Assembly (NCBI GenBank): GCA_004431415.1
Contig: QPMI01000404.1
Location: 1-64,000 of the forward strand
From: Cyanophora paradoxa
Taxonomy: Eukaryota > Glaucocystophyceae > Cyanophorales > Cyanophoraceae
Direction: 5' to 3'
DNA length: 64,000 bases
Below the pieces are notes generated by a model, which saw only the letters and a program-made list of their open reading frames with translations, was not told the DNA's origin and ran no database searches. Positions 40,612 through 51,000 of this stretch are shown here, piece by piece. Each line of letters begins with the position of its first letter. Within the stretch, counting starts at the first letter, position 1. Both the position numbers and the translations under genes were made by a program.

Positions 40612-43032
40612 ATTGCAGCTTTTCGCGAGGCGATCGGCCTGGTCGTTGTAGCAGTCGTACGCTGGATTGGGTACCAGTTCCGCTCCCGGCGCCCGGCGGG
40701 CTCGTGCACGGTTTTTCTTGGTCGGGTCAGGGGCAGGGGCCGGTGGGGGCGGTTTTGAGTTCTCTTCGGCGAGGGTAGCAACCTCAGCGGCACGGAGTGA
40801 TGTCGGGCGGGTAAGGTTAGAGAGAATTTCGGCGCGAGGCAGATGCAGCCTCCGTTCTCTTTGTAGTTTTCCTACAACCTGGGCGAAGGCAGCTTCGTCT
40901 GATTTTGGCGGGGGGTCTGCTGCCGGGTCTGGTAATGTGATGAGCGTTGGCGAGGGAGGGCGGGAGTGAGCCGCGAGGGAGTCATCTTCGCTGTCGCTCG
41001 CCTGCGATTTGCCCTCAGGTGTGAAGCGGGTCTCGCCGTCGTCACCGATTTCAGAGTCAGGTGGCGTCGGCAGCGTGCCACCGCGGTGCGAGGTTCGCCG
41101 GCGCCGACTGCCGAGCGTTGGAACAAAGGCTGTTTCTGGAGTCGCAAACGCGAGCTGATCCGGGGGAAAGGGTTCGGGGCCTATTTCAGTGGTGCCGAGG
41201 TAAAGGGCAAGTACAATGAAATGGGTGTAGGTCCGTAGTCGTTCCGGGAAGTCCCGAATGAGTGTGCTGAGGCGCTGCGTCGACGGGTCTCCAGAGAGGA
41301 CGTAGGCTGTCATGAGAAGAAGGATCCCGCAGGAGGAGCGGTCGATCTGAATGGGTCCGTCGCAGGCATCTGTCGAGAAGGATGTCCATAGAGGCGGGGC
41401 GAAGGGTTCGTCATCCCGTCGAAGCCAGATTCGGACAAGGTCAAGGCCTAGGGCAGTCCGGTCGGGTCGGCTCCGGTTCCCGCCGTCGTAGATTCGGATC
41501 GAGCGTTGTCTGGGGGCGATGAGAAGGAGGACCCAGTGGTCGGCTGGGTCGCCTTCCCGGTGCGGGAGGCGGGACGGGACCAGAGCGGGGAAGAAAACCA
41601 TGCGATACGACCGTAGTGGTCGTGGTGGCAGATAGTGCAGTGTTTGTGCTGGGTTAAGAGTATGGGGTTGGGCGCCGACACCAGCTGTGGAGATTGCAGT
41701 GGGGAGGAAGCAGACGTCGCCCCCGCGGCACGCCGGTCGGGCTGCCAGGACGTCGAGGAAGGCATCGACCACCCGATCCGGGACTCCACGGGGAAGAGCG
41801 CTAGCGATAGTCCTATAGCTAGTTCGCCCGCCGCTCGGTGCAGGGGGTAGGTCTGTGTATAGGCAGGCAAGGTCTGCAACGTAGAGCGCCGGGGCAGGCG
41901 AGCGGGATGGTCGGCTCTCCGGCGTAGTGTGAGCTCGCGGGTATCCAATGATGGCGTGTTCCGCTGCGTGGTCACCTCGGTTGAGGGCTGGGCCCCAACT
42001 GATGCGGATTTGGGGAAGCAGGGCTTTCTCGGCCTGCGAGAGAGCTCGAGGGAGGGGCGGCACACGGGGTGGTAGCTGAGGGCTCGTCGCCAATGTTTGC
42101 ACAGATGACACCGGTGGCAGCGTGGGAGGAGGCATTGAGTCCGCTGCGGGCTCTGGTGAGGACGTGTCGGCGAGCTTGGGTGCCGATGCAGGGCTGGGTG
42201 CGGGTGGCGACGGGAGCTCCGGTTGTAACGTCGTCACAGTTGGCGGGTCCACGGCAGAGTGGTGGTCATGAGTGGGCCCGGACCAGTCAGCGGGAAAGGA
42301 GGGCTTCGTTGGCTTGTAGCCTTGTCCAGTGAGGCTGAGATCTGAGAGGTAGAGAGCAGCGGCGTACCGGAGCCGGATTGCCGGGAGAATTGTGCGCGAT
42401 AATTTGCCGGGGGCAGTCCCAGTCATGCGTGAGATGTAGCCCGATGCAATGTAGTCCGCGGCCGCCAATACTAACAGGGCGTCTTCACCGTGTTCTGCAC
42501 CGGGCCAGCTCGGCGAGTTGAGGGTGCTAGCATCGCAGAACCAGCGAGGGCATTGCGGGGCTGGGCCCCCGGCTTGCTCCTGCCATGCATCTGCCCAGGC
42601 TTGAAGCTCGGGGAGGACATCGGAGCAGGGCGTGTGGGAGCCGTCAATAACCCTTATAACTCGGGTGCGTGGAGAGATAAGCGCCAGGCGCCAGTGGCGA
42701 AGGAGTGCTCGACCATCAGGCCCAGGGATGGGCGGGAGGGGGAGCAGGAGGTAGTCAACGTCGTTCGGGCGGAGGGTCGCTTTGTTTCAGCAAATGAACT
42801 CTGGAGGGCAGTCGGGGTCCAGGAGGGCCCGTCTGGCTGCACGGGGAGAGACGAAAATGCAGCTGGGGAGGCCCGGCGTCCGTGCCCGTTCCTGCGCAGC
42901 TCGGCGGGCGACAAGGCGGAGGAACGCAATTACGTGCTGCTCGTGAAGGGGCATTTCTTGTAAGAGGAGTGCAGATGCGGCTTCATGGTCGGAGAGCGTG
43001 AGGGGGTTACGCATAGATGCCGCCTGCACTTG
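40612..43032 (-). pseudogene. LINE part with two Ulp1-like protease folds and RNase H end
   Basis: Same frame as the reverse transcriptase, broken by TAG 43033-43035 and TGA 42787-42789. First fold, about 42765-42440: HWRLALISPRTRVIRVIDGS (His codon 42696-42694, Asp codon 42645-42643), but HGEDALLVLAAADYI stands where the catalytic Cys is expected. Second fold, about 41900-41200: HWVLLLIAPRQRSIRIYDGG (His 41538-41536, Asp 41487-41485), QIDRSSCGILLL (Gln 41349-41347, Cys 41331-41329), a complete His-Asp-Gln-Cys set of Ulp1/C48 peptidases. After a Pro/Ser-rich linker comes NDQADRLAKS (about 40645-40615), the last catalytic motif of RNase H. The protease might cut the polyprotein or host SUMO/ubiquitin-like proteins; this is inference. 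Confidence 0.78.
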
Positions 43033-46000
43033 CTAGCGTAGAGTTGGCGGTAGCGGCGCGGCGCGGAAATTTGGGTATGCGGCTGAGACCCCCACGGTGG
43101 GCGGTGGCGGATGGTATGCACGGATTGCGTCTGCTTCAGTGAATTTGCCATGCGAAGGCCGTTCGGGCAGGATTGGGCTAGGAGTGTTGGGCAGAACTGA
43201 TGGGTGGCATAAAGTGCAGAGGGGGGCTGGGCCCGCTCGCCAATCCTGAAGTACAAAATCAAGGGAAGTGCACGGGCGGTCCGGGTCGCAGCGGTGATAC
43301 GCTGCAGTGGGGTCGTTGGGGGACAGGGGCAGGTCCTCGTCCCAGTGCCAAGCGGGGTGCTCAGCCGGGAATGAGCCATTTTCAGCCATCTGCCATCGAG
43401 ACGGCGAGGCGAGCCAGGTAGTCTGGTCGCGCCGGGCCCCAGTCGAGGACGGAGGGCCAGTGAGGGGGTAATCCCGGCGTGCATTCGCGCGGACTGCGAG
43501 TGCATCCCAGTACTCCGTGCGTGACGGGCCCGTTGTTGGGAGAGACACATCGACTTCGGGCCAGAATATTGGGTTAATGGGGGAAGTGCAGTGGAGACTG
43601 ATACGAGTGCGATACCGAATCGGAAGGGCGGCAAGCCAGGGTGCGTAGCGGCGTAGGAAGTCAGCTGGAGCTGTAATCACGAGAGACTTATCAGGCAGCA
43701 CTCGTGTGTGGGCCCTCGGGATGCGGATAGCAGTTTCCCAGATTATGCATTGCTCGGCAGGGTGTGCTGCCAGATCGGGGGCAGCTGCAGCAAGGTCAAG
43801 TAGGAGGTGGTGCGGCGTTCCAAATTGCGCAAGTTCTATGATTTCAGGGTTCGCCAAGTATTGTTCGTATTCGCCAAGCGTTTGGGGGGCAATATAAACG
43901 TGGGCACGCCCCTCGTCATCTGGGGGCCCATCATGGAGGTAGGCAATGGGAATATTTAGTCCTCCATAGACACTGCGATATTCCCGGGCTGCAGCCTCCG
44001 ATGGAGAGGGCTGGCTGCGTGGACGCGGGGCGGGGCCAGGGCGCGCGACATAGGGGCGGGTGGCGTCGAAAGGCATACGTGGCGGGGCAGCTGCAGCCCT
44101 TGAGGGCTGGCGGGTTAGTACCGGGTGGGTTAGTCGGGTCTCGAGCTCTGTTATAGGGATGGTTTTCGGCTCGTGGGCTGGGGTCCAGGTTAGAGTCGGG
44201 AGGGGGGCGTAGCCAGCGCGTTCGCGGGCTGCAACAATTGCACGTATTGCAAGAATTGTGTCGCAGTATGGGCTGCGGAGAATTTTCCGAAGGAGAAGAG
44301 GGCATCCCGTGAGGCAAAAGCGCAGCAGAATCGAGATTGTGCCTTTGCTGTCTAGGGTGAGGGTGCCTCCCTCCTTGCCGAGGTACGTGAGCGCGAGCAT
44401 GACAGCCTCGAGCTCGCCGAGGCCGATGTTACATTGGACTCCACTGACACGAGCTGAGAAAGTAACTGTGGAGAGCAGCTGAGGGTTACGGGCTGCAGGG
44501 ATGACAACTCCAAACGTCGTTCTGACTGTGGATTTCCCTGCGTGTCTAGTGCTCCCGTCTGTCCAGATTGAGGTTGCGAGGGCATCGGATGCTGGCGCGT
44601 GTGTAGCCTCGATCACCCGAGCTAGTGCCGCCGGCGGGTTCGTTGTGTTCCGGTGGGCCGATGGAATAAGACATGGATTTAGGTCTTCACGTCGCGCGGA
44701 GGGGGGGGGCTTTGCTTCAGCCACGTCGAGCTGCACTGCTTCGTCCTGGAATTCTTCCCACCAGGGGGCCAGCTCGAGCCAGATGGAGCGGGCGGCCCCC
44801 TCGGGTACTTCGTAGTAAATCGAGCGGGGCTGTGCGTGTACCTCGGCGCCCTCTAGATCTGAATCCGAGTCGTGCACCGGCCGCGGGGGCAGGGATCGGA
44901 TTCGGCGTGGGCGGGGGCCGGAGGCTAAGCGGAAGTCTTGGCGGTTCGTCGGAAGCCCGACAAAGGCTAGCTTTTTGTTTAGCCTTGCGAGCCGTTTCTG
45001 TGCCGCAGTCGAGAGTCTTTGGGTCAACGTCGGGTTTGCAGGTGGGAGAGCTTCAGAGGCGGGCTTGTTTCGTTTGTTGAGCGCCCGTGGGGGGACGAAC
45101 GGCCCGTCGGCTGCACGACGAGAGCGCTTGGAGGGATGCCCCGGCGGTCCTGCATCAGCGATGCGGGCCACTCGTACATGGGTGGCCCATTCGTGCCATT
45201 CGCACACATCAGTAGCCAGGCCGAGGTGCTTGTGCAGGCCAGCGCTGCCGCAGTATGATGGCGCTGGACAGGGGACAAAGCAGGCCTTTTCGTCATCGGT
45301 CCCTGCGATAATTTCATTGCGTTCGCGGAGCTCAGAGTCGTCGAGCCGCCAGTGGCGCAGGTGAACCATGTAGACCTTTTCAGTCTCCGCTGTTGCCTCT
45401 GGATCAAGGTTCGCAGCCTCCGGGTCTGCTATCAGGGGCGTGGATACGACCTCGGCTAGGTAGCCCGCTGAAGTCCAGACCAGTGTGCCGGGGGTGAGCT
45501 TGGCGATGAGGGGGCTAGCGCGGACTGCTTGGCGAATATCAAGGGGACGGGAGAGGAGGGGCATGCAAAATTCTGCGCGGATCGGGCGGGGCCAGGTGGG
45601 GCCCTCCGCTTCGTCAAAATGTGCGCGTTCAGACAGTTCTTCGCGTAGCCAATCCCACCATTCCGGCTGTTTGCGTTTTGTGTAGGGGACGCGGCAAAGC
45701 TGCCAGAGCTCTGACCAGGTTGGGATGCAGACTTCGCCATGAATCTGAACTGTGATGTGGGCCATCGTGAAGAGGCCACATTCCATGAGAAAGACGCCAG
45801 CCTTGGCTAGAAGGGCGGGAGAAAGTTGGGAAGCCAGGATGAACCGACGGTCAAGTTTAGCTTCTGTCCCTGAGAGGCCTAGCACCCATCCGTTCGCTGC
45901 AAACGTCGTCCAGTTGGCGAAGGCATGATCAGACGCGGCTAGAGCCCGTGTAATGGACAGGCACAAATGTGTGTCCTCTTGCCGGGAAGTTGGTGTGAAA

Positions 46001-48024
46001 TTCGAGTATTCGTAGGGGAGCAGGCAGAGCCCGTGTCGGGCTTGGGTATCCAGTATGCGTTGGCGGTGGAGCTGTCCAATGAGGGAGTCCGGGAGAAAAT
46101 AAGCTGTCTCGAGCCGGAGCCGCTCGTCGAGTGTCTGAGACTGGAGCAGGAGCGTGGAGACATGGCGCAGCTGGTAAAGAAGGTAGAGTGCTGGTGTACT
46201 GGTTGACTTAGCGTGGCCTGCGGCGTGTCTAAACACTTCGGACCAAACTCGCTCCAGCTGTGCACAGCGGGCTGCACTGAGCGTCATGATTCGCATCGGG
46301 TAGGCCAGTTTAGGATAGATAACGCGGTGTAAAACAGTGCGAAATTCGTCAACGGAGAGATATTTTGGGCCGAGGAGGTGCATTGCGGTGCGTGCATGTG
46401 AGAGGAGGAGGCGAAATTGGGGCCCCCAGTCAAGCGATGCTGTGAAAAATACTCCAAGGATTCGGAAGGCATCATTTGGTTGATGGATGGTGCCGATGGG
46501 CTCGGCTTGGGGTCCCAAGCCCACTTTGATCGGTGCAAGTGTAATCGGGCGCAATGGCCGCCAGTCCGGTCGCCAGAAAGCTACCTCGCTCTTCTTTGCA
46601 TTCAGGCGGATGTTATGAATGTGTAGGAATTCTGAGAGCCACTGAAAGAAGCGCTGGAGGGTGTGTGGGGAGTCTGCAAACATCGTTGTATCGTCCGCGT
46701 AGGCCAGGATTGATAGGAACGAGCGGGGCCCAGCTGGAACTTTATAGGTCTCCCCGGGTCGCGCGGCGCCTGTGGTGCCTGGGACAAAATCACGGAGCTT
46801 CCCGGAGGAAGTACCTGGGAGGGGGCCCATGCGGTACCCAATATTGGCTGTCCGTGCTTCTTCATCGATTGCTGTGAGCACCGTGTCATAGAAGATGCGC
46901 CAGTGGAGGGGGGCTTCAATCCCTCCCTGCGGCAGGCCGCAGCGAACTTGGAACCATTCTGTACGGCCATGGGGCGTAAGGATGGCGGCCGTGCGGTGTC
47001 GAGCTGCGTAGGCGTGGAGTTGGATGTATGCGCGGCCAGCCGGGTGCTCGTGCATGCGTAGCCGGCGGAAGCTGGCTTCCATGCTTTCCCAGGAGACGCT
47101 GTCGTACGCGCTAGCTATGTCACCGAGGCCAATGTATATTGGTTTGCGGTGGTCATGGGCGTCCTCAAGGGCTGCGCGGACCGCGTACAGGACTGGGTCG
47201 GTAGATTCGTGTCGACGGAAGCCGTAGTTGGGTCCTCGCAGGATCTGGTGGTCTTCCAGACGGGAATCGAGCCTGTCGGTGAGGATGCCCGTGACAAGCT
47301 TCCAGAGAACTTCCTGTAGCGTGATTGGGCGGAGGGAGCCTAGATCAGTAGCGTTGTCGCGTTTGGGGATGGTAAAGACCTGTCCGCGGAGAAGATGGTC
47401 GCATATATGGCCTTCAAGCGTGGCTTTGACGATCGCCTTTATGACCTCGCGGGAAGTGGTCCAGAAGTCGGTACTGGCCCATGCATCAACTTCGGCGTGG
47501 CTGTGCTTAAGGGTGAGAAGCTGACGATCAGCTTTTGAGAGGTGCGGGGGGAAGAATATCATTTTAAGCATGCCATTAGTGAGACCCGACGGGCCGCCGG
47601 CTCCGTCTGATGTGGCTGCAAGGCGGGCTGAGAGTTCGCGATCTTCTGGCATGTCCGTCATGCCGTCGAATGCAGCAAGCTGAACGTGTGGGAGGGGTGC
47701 ATATTGGCGGATCCAGTGTTCCGCGCGTTCGGGGTGCAAGGCCAGGCGAGCACGGATGCGCTCTGGTGTGACGGCGGCATCACGTGGGTACCAGAATCTC
47801 TCATCGAAAAATTCTTTATATTCGGTCAGCACCGCTTGCGGCGCCGTTATGACGTGCACGATGCCGTCCACCAGTTGTGAGGTACGGCTTGACAGTGCTT
47901 CTGAATTTGTCGAACAGAATCTGGATCGCTTGCCCCATCGAGGACGAGCGGGAGAGCATGTGACGTCGGGCATCGATGTCGCGGGATAGTTTGTCGGTCT
48001 GGAAGCCCCGGCGGTGTGCATCAA
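43033..48024 (-). CDS. LINE reverse transcriptase and RNase H (first part)
   Basis: 1,663 residues from the first ATG, but homologous-looking sequence begins near residue 51 (LVDGIVHVITAPQAVLTEY), where it takes over from the endonuclease ORF by a +1 frame step. Reverse transcriptase: FTIPKRDNATDLGSLRPI, motif A GDIASAYDSV (Asp302), motif B CGLPQGGIEAPLHW, motif C AYADDT (442-445), then LNAKKSEV. RNase H begins near residue 1150: TDGS (Asp1156), GELEAVMLAL, LTLDSKGT, WTPAHE (His about 1284). The last Asp lies 1,180 residues later at 40635-40633. The 370 residues after the His contain no recognised domain apart from a Cys-rich RCDPDRPC...PLCTLC. Between RT and RNase H is a Cys/His-rich linker. 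It copies the LINE RNA at the nicked target. Confidence 0.88.
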   Translation of the reverse strand: MMHTAGASRPTNYPATSMPDVTCSPARPRWGKRSRFCSTNSEALSSRTSQLVDGIVHVITAPQAVLTEYKEFFDERFWYPRDAAVTPERIRARLALHPERAEHWIRQYAPLPHVQLAAFDGMTDMPEDRELSARLAATSDGAGGPSGLTNGMLKMIFFPPHLSKADRQLLTLKHSHAEVDAWASTDFWTTSREVIKAIVKATLEGHICDHLLRGQVFTIPKRDNATDLGSLRPITLQEVLWKLVTGILTDRLDSRLEDHQILRGPNYGFRRHESTDPVLYAVRAALEDAHDHRKPIYIGLGDIASAYDSVSWESMEASFRRLRMHEHPAGRAYIQLHAYAARHRTAAILTPHGRTEWFQVRCGLPQGGIEAPLHWRIFYDTVLTAIDEEARTANIGYRMGPLPGTSSGKLRDFVPGTTGAARPGETYKVPAGPRSFLSILAYADDTTMFADSPHTLQRFFQWLSEFLHIHNIRLNAKKSEVAFWRPDWRPLRPITLAPIKVGLGPQAEPIGTIHQPNDAFRILGVFFTASLDWGPQFRLLLSHARTAMHLLGPKYLSVDEFRTVLHRVIYPKLAYPMRIMTLSAARCAQLERVWSEVFRHAAGHAKSTSTPALYLLYQLRHVSTLLLQSQTLDERLRLETAYFLPDSLIGQLHRQRILDTQARHGLCLLPYEYSNFTPTSRQEDTHLCLSITRALAASDHAFANWTTFAANGWVLGLSGTEAKLDRRFILASQLSPALLAKAGVFLMECGLFTMAHITVQIHGEVCIPTWSELWQLCRVPYTKRKQPEWWDWLREELSERAHFDEAEGPTWPRPIRAEFCMPLLSRPLDIRQAVRASPLIAKLTPGTLVWTSAGYLAEVVSTPLIADPEAANLDPEATAETEKVYMVHLRHWRLDDSELRERNEIIAGTDDEKACFVPCPAPSYCGSAGLHKHLGLATDVCEWHEWATHVRVARIADAGPPGHPSKRSRRAADGPFVPPRALNKRNKPASEALPPANPTLTQRLSTAAQKRLARLNKKLAFVGLPTNRQDFRLASGPRPRRIRSLPPRPVHDSDSDLEGAEVHAQPRSIYYEVPEGAARSIWLELAPWWEEFQDEAVQLDVAEAKPPPSARREDLNPCLIPSAHRNTTNPPAALARVIEATHAPASDALATSIWTDGSTRHAGKSTVRTTFGVVIPAARNPQLLSTVTFSARVSGVQCNIGLGELEAVMLALTYLGKEGGTLTLDSKGTISILLRFCLTGCPLLLRKILRSPYCDTILAIRAIVAARERAGYAPLPTLTWTPAHEPKTIPITELETRLTHPVLTRQPSRAAAAPPRMPFDATRPYVARPGPAPRPRSQPSPSEAAAREYRSVYGGLNIPIAYLHDGPPDDEGRAHVYIAPQTLGEYEQYLANPEIIELAQFGTPHHLLLDLAAAAPDLAAHPAEQCIIWETAIRIPRAHTRVLPDKSLVITAPADFLRRYAPWLAALPIRYRTRISLHCTSPINPIFWPEVDVSLPTTGPSRTEYWDALAVRANARRDYPLTGPPSSTGARRDQTTWLASPSRWQMAENGSFPAEHPAWHWDEDLPLSPNDPTAAYHRCDPDRPCTSLDFVLQDWRAGPAPLCTLCHPSVLPNTPSPILPERPSHGKFTEADAIRAYHPPPPTVGVSAAYPNFRAAPLPPTLR

Positions 48025-51000
48025 GAGCTGCCATATTTCGGTTTGTCCAGGAGGTTAAAGCTGCGAAGTAGCGCGACCAGCATTCTTCAGGAGTCGCACG
48101 GTCGGAGGCGCCTGGGAAAATTGGGGCAGCTTCTAGGGGGACGGGATAGTAATGGAATTCCGTCTCTGGGCGCTGAGCTACTTCAAAATTATGGAATTCA
48201 ACCGTCTGTTCGAGCTGTGTAAGGTAGTGTAGTGGGGAGGATCTGGAGCCGTCGGCACTGTCAGGAGCTAGTGCCGGTGGGGGGCCAGACGTGTCGGCGT
48301 GGCGTGCCCAAGCTGAGAGGCATCCCTGGACCTGAAGCAGGATGCCGGAGTCCTGGTCCTTCGCTCCTGGGGTGAATATGCTGGGGGTCCGGTCGCGGCG
48401 CTGGCGGTATTGGAGGAGCTGGGCCTCACTGAGGTCGGGCGACTCGGCCGCGTATTTAACCGCTTCCACGAGGGCGTGCATGAGCGTGCGGACTGCCCGC
48501 TTGACCCGCCTAGGGTAATTTGGATGCGTCCGCTGTTGTTCCGTGGGGCGGAGGATGAGGTTGACTTGGTGCGAGGATCGGGCCAGCCAGGTCTGGACGT
48601 GCATCTTTGCCCTGACGCGCGTCTCTGCCGGTTGCGCCAGGTAGGTGAAAGCTGGGGGAAGGGGCTGGGTTTGAGGGCGTACGCTGGGGCGGACCGCGTT
48701 CCCTTCGTTATCTAGCGAGGGGAGAAGGCCCTCGATGTTGAACGAGGTGATCACGGGGAAGTGGTCAGAGCGGATTGCAGTCAGGACTCGGGCAGTGTAG
48801 AGTGTGCGAGTAGCCTGCATGCGCGCTGCCAGAGCTTCGGATGCAAGAATCCCGTCCAGTCGCGCAGCCGTGTGGAGGCGCTGCGGGGCTGGGGTGTCTG
48901 GGCCTTCGTTCTGGGGCCGAGCAGCTTTAACCCAGGTTATATCGCCTGGAGTACCGAGGTCGATCAGCCGCCAGTCGTGGAGCAGCGTTGTCCAGAAATC
49001 CCGCTCAGGGGCTGATTTGCGGGCTCGGGCCGTGGAGATGCGGTCGCGGCGAGGGTCATGGACCGCATTGAAGTCACCCATTAGCACCAGTTCGGTGTGT
49101 TTGAAATCCTTGTGTCGCCAGTCATTCAGGACAGTTGTCGTTAAATATTCCATGACGTCGTCTAGTTCGCTCTGGGGAAGTGAGCGATGAGGCATGTACA
49201 CGTTCAAGACAAGGAGCCGCTCGGCTGGAGATTTCTGATAGAGAACGCCAATTAGACGGCCGGGGACCGCATACGTTTTGACAATGTCGTGTTTGAATCG
49301 GTTGTGCACCCAAAGGGCCACGCCTTTGCCTCGTCCGGCCTCGTCGGCGTTGGTGGGGCCTGAAACGTAGAGAGTGCCCTCGGGGCGGATGCGGTGTATG
49401 GTGCGTACAAGTCCTTGCATTCGTGCGCCTGGCAGGCTGAGTTCTTGGAAAGCTACGAAGTCCGCGGCCCAGGTCCCCACGGTTTCGTTGAGGGCCGCTA
49501 GAAGGCGGTCTGCCGGGTCACGTAAGGTCTCGAGCAGTCCCTGGACATTCCAAGTGACGCAGCGAATCTCAGAGTTGAGCCGTGGGCAGGCCGCAGAGGG
49601 GCTGCTCGAGGTCCGGCCCCGGAGGACGAAGCGGCGCTCATCGGTCGAGCGAGGGTATATGGCGGTGTTCTGATAGAAATTAGGCGGGTACAGGTCCGCA
49701 AGCGAGAGGGGGGCTTGAGGCGGCGGCTGGTCGCTCGCAGGGGCGGGGTCGGTGCTGTCGTCGTTTATAATTAGGTCTCCGGATTCCGGGGGGTCCGCTT
49801 CGAGGTCCCCCCACGGCGCTGGTAAGGGGCCGGCGGGGGCGTCGCTGTCAGATGAGTGAAGCGTGGCCATGTCCGAGTGCCAATCGTCGGCTGAGAGGCC
49901 TTGTTCTCCGCTTGCAGAATTGAGGAAACCGGGACGCAGCCCTGCAAAGGGGCGGCGCGCCGTTTTAGTCGGGGGCGGGTATGAGGGGCCGGCGTCGTCG
50001 GCGTCGGCCGCATTGTCTACGTCCGTGTCCGTGTCCTCGTCTTGGTCTGGCCATGGAGAGATCGAGATCTCGGGGGGTGCGCAGTCGTCGGGGTCCGAGT
50101 CGTAGGGCTCGAGATCTGCGGATCCAGACGCCCGCGGTCGGGTGTCGACTAGGTCAGGGAGTTCAGCTTCGAAATCGGCAGTGTCACGTGCGGCGAGTGC
50201 GGTGGCCATCGATGCTGCTGCCGGTACAAGCAGGGCCGCGGTCGCCGACGACGGGCCCGCACGCGTCGATTCAGGGCAAGATGCTGGGGCTGCGAGAGAT
50301 GTCTCAAACAGGAGGAAGAGTATAAGCAAGGATAAGAGGCGCCTGCGAAGTGCGCTGTGCGTCAAGCATGCGCGGCCGACAGCGTGTGTCCGGTTTGGAG
50401 TACTACAGTGGGGCGTGATTCGGGCGGCGCTCATCGTGAAGGCTGCGGCGAGCGTTGTCGCAGCATTCTGGGCATCACCAGCAATTGCTCTTGCCAGGGA
50501 GAGGCTAATGCGGAGGGGGTCCCGCAGCGGGGCCCAAGCCAGCACCGTTATCACGTCTCCTGCTGTAAGGGGTCTCAGGGGGGGAGGGCGGCAAGGGCGT
50601 GGCGCCCGCAAGGCGGGACAGGGGCGCCGCGGGCTCCTAGGGTAGAGCAGCCTTGTGACCGCACGGGCGGCCAAGCGACGTGCGAGGAGCACGAGCGTAA
50701 CGCAGGCGTAGAGGAGAAGCAAAATTGTCCAGGTTATCAGTGCACTGAGGGCGTAGGCGGGGAGCGTGAATGCTAGGAGCGGCCCGATGGCGACTGGGAC
50801 GAGCAAATTCTGCGCCCTTGGCGCAAGGAGGCGTAAGCTCATCGCTGCCTGTGCAGAGGCCAGGGCGGTCGCGGACACTGCAAGGATGGCTGTGAGGCCG
50901 GCAAGAGGCAAGAGTCCGTAGAGGACTCGCGACGGGAGGCCAGCGTCCAGCTTGGAAACCGCTGAGCGTGTGCACGCGCTGGCGTGTACGGCGCCTTTCT

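Noticed and set aside
40612-42790. Ulp1-like protease as the missing maturation protease of the polinton
   Set aside because: It lies outside the terminal repeat and target duplication and is in frame with the LINE reverse transcriptase.
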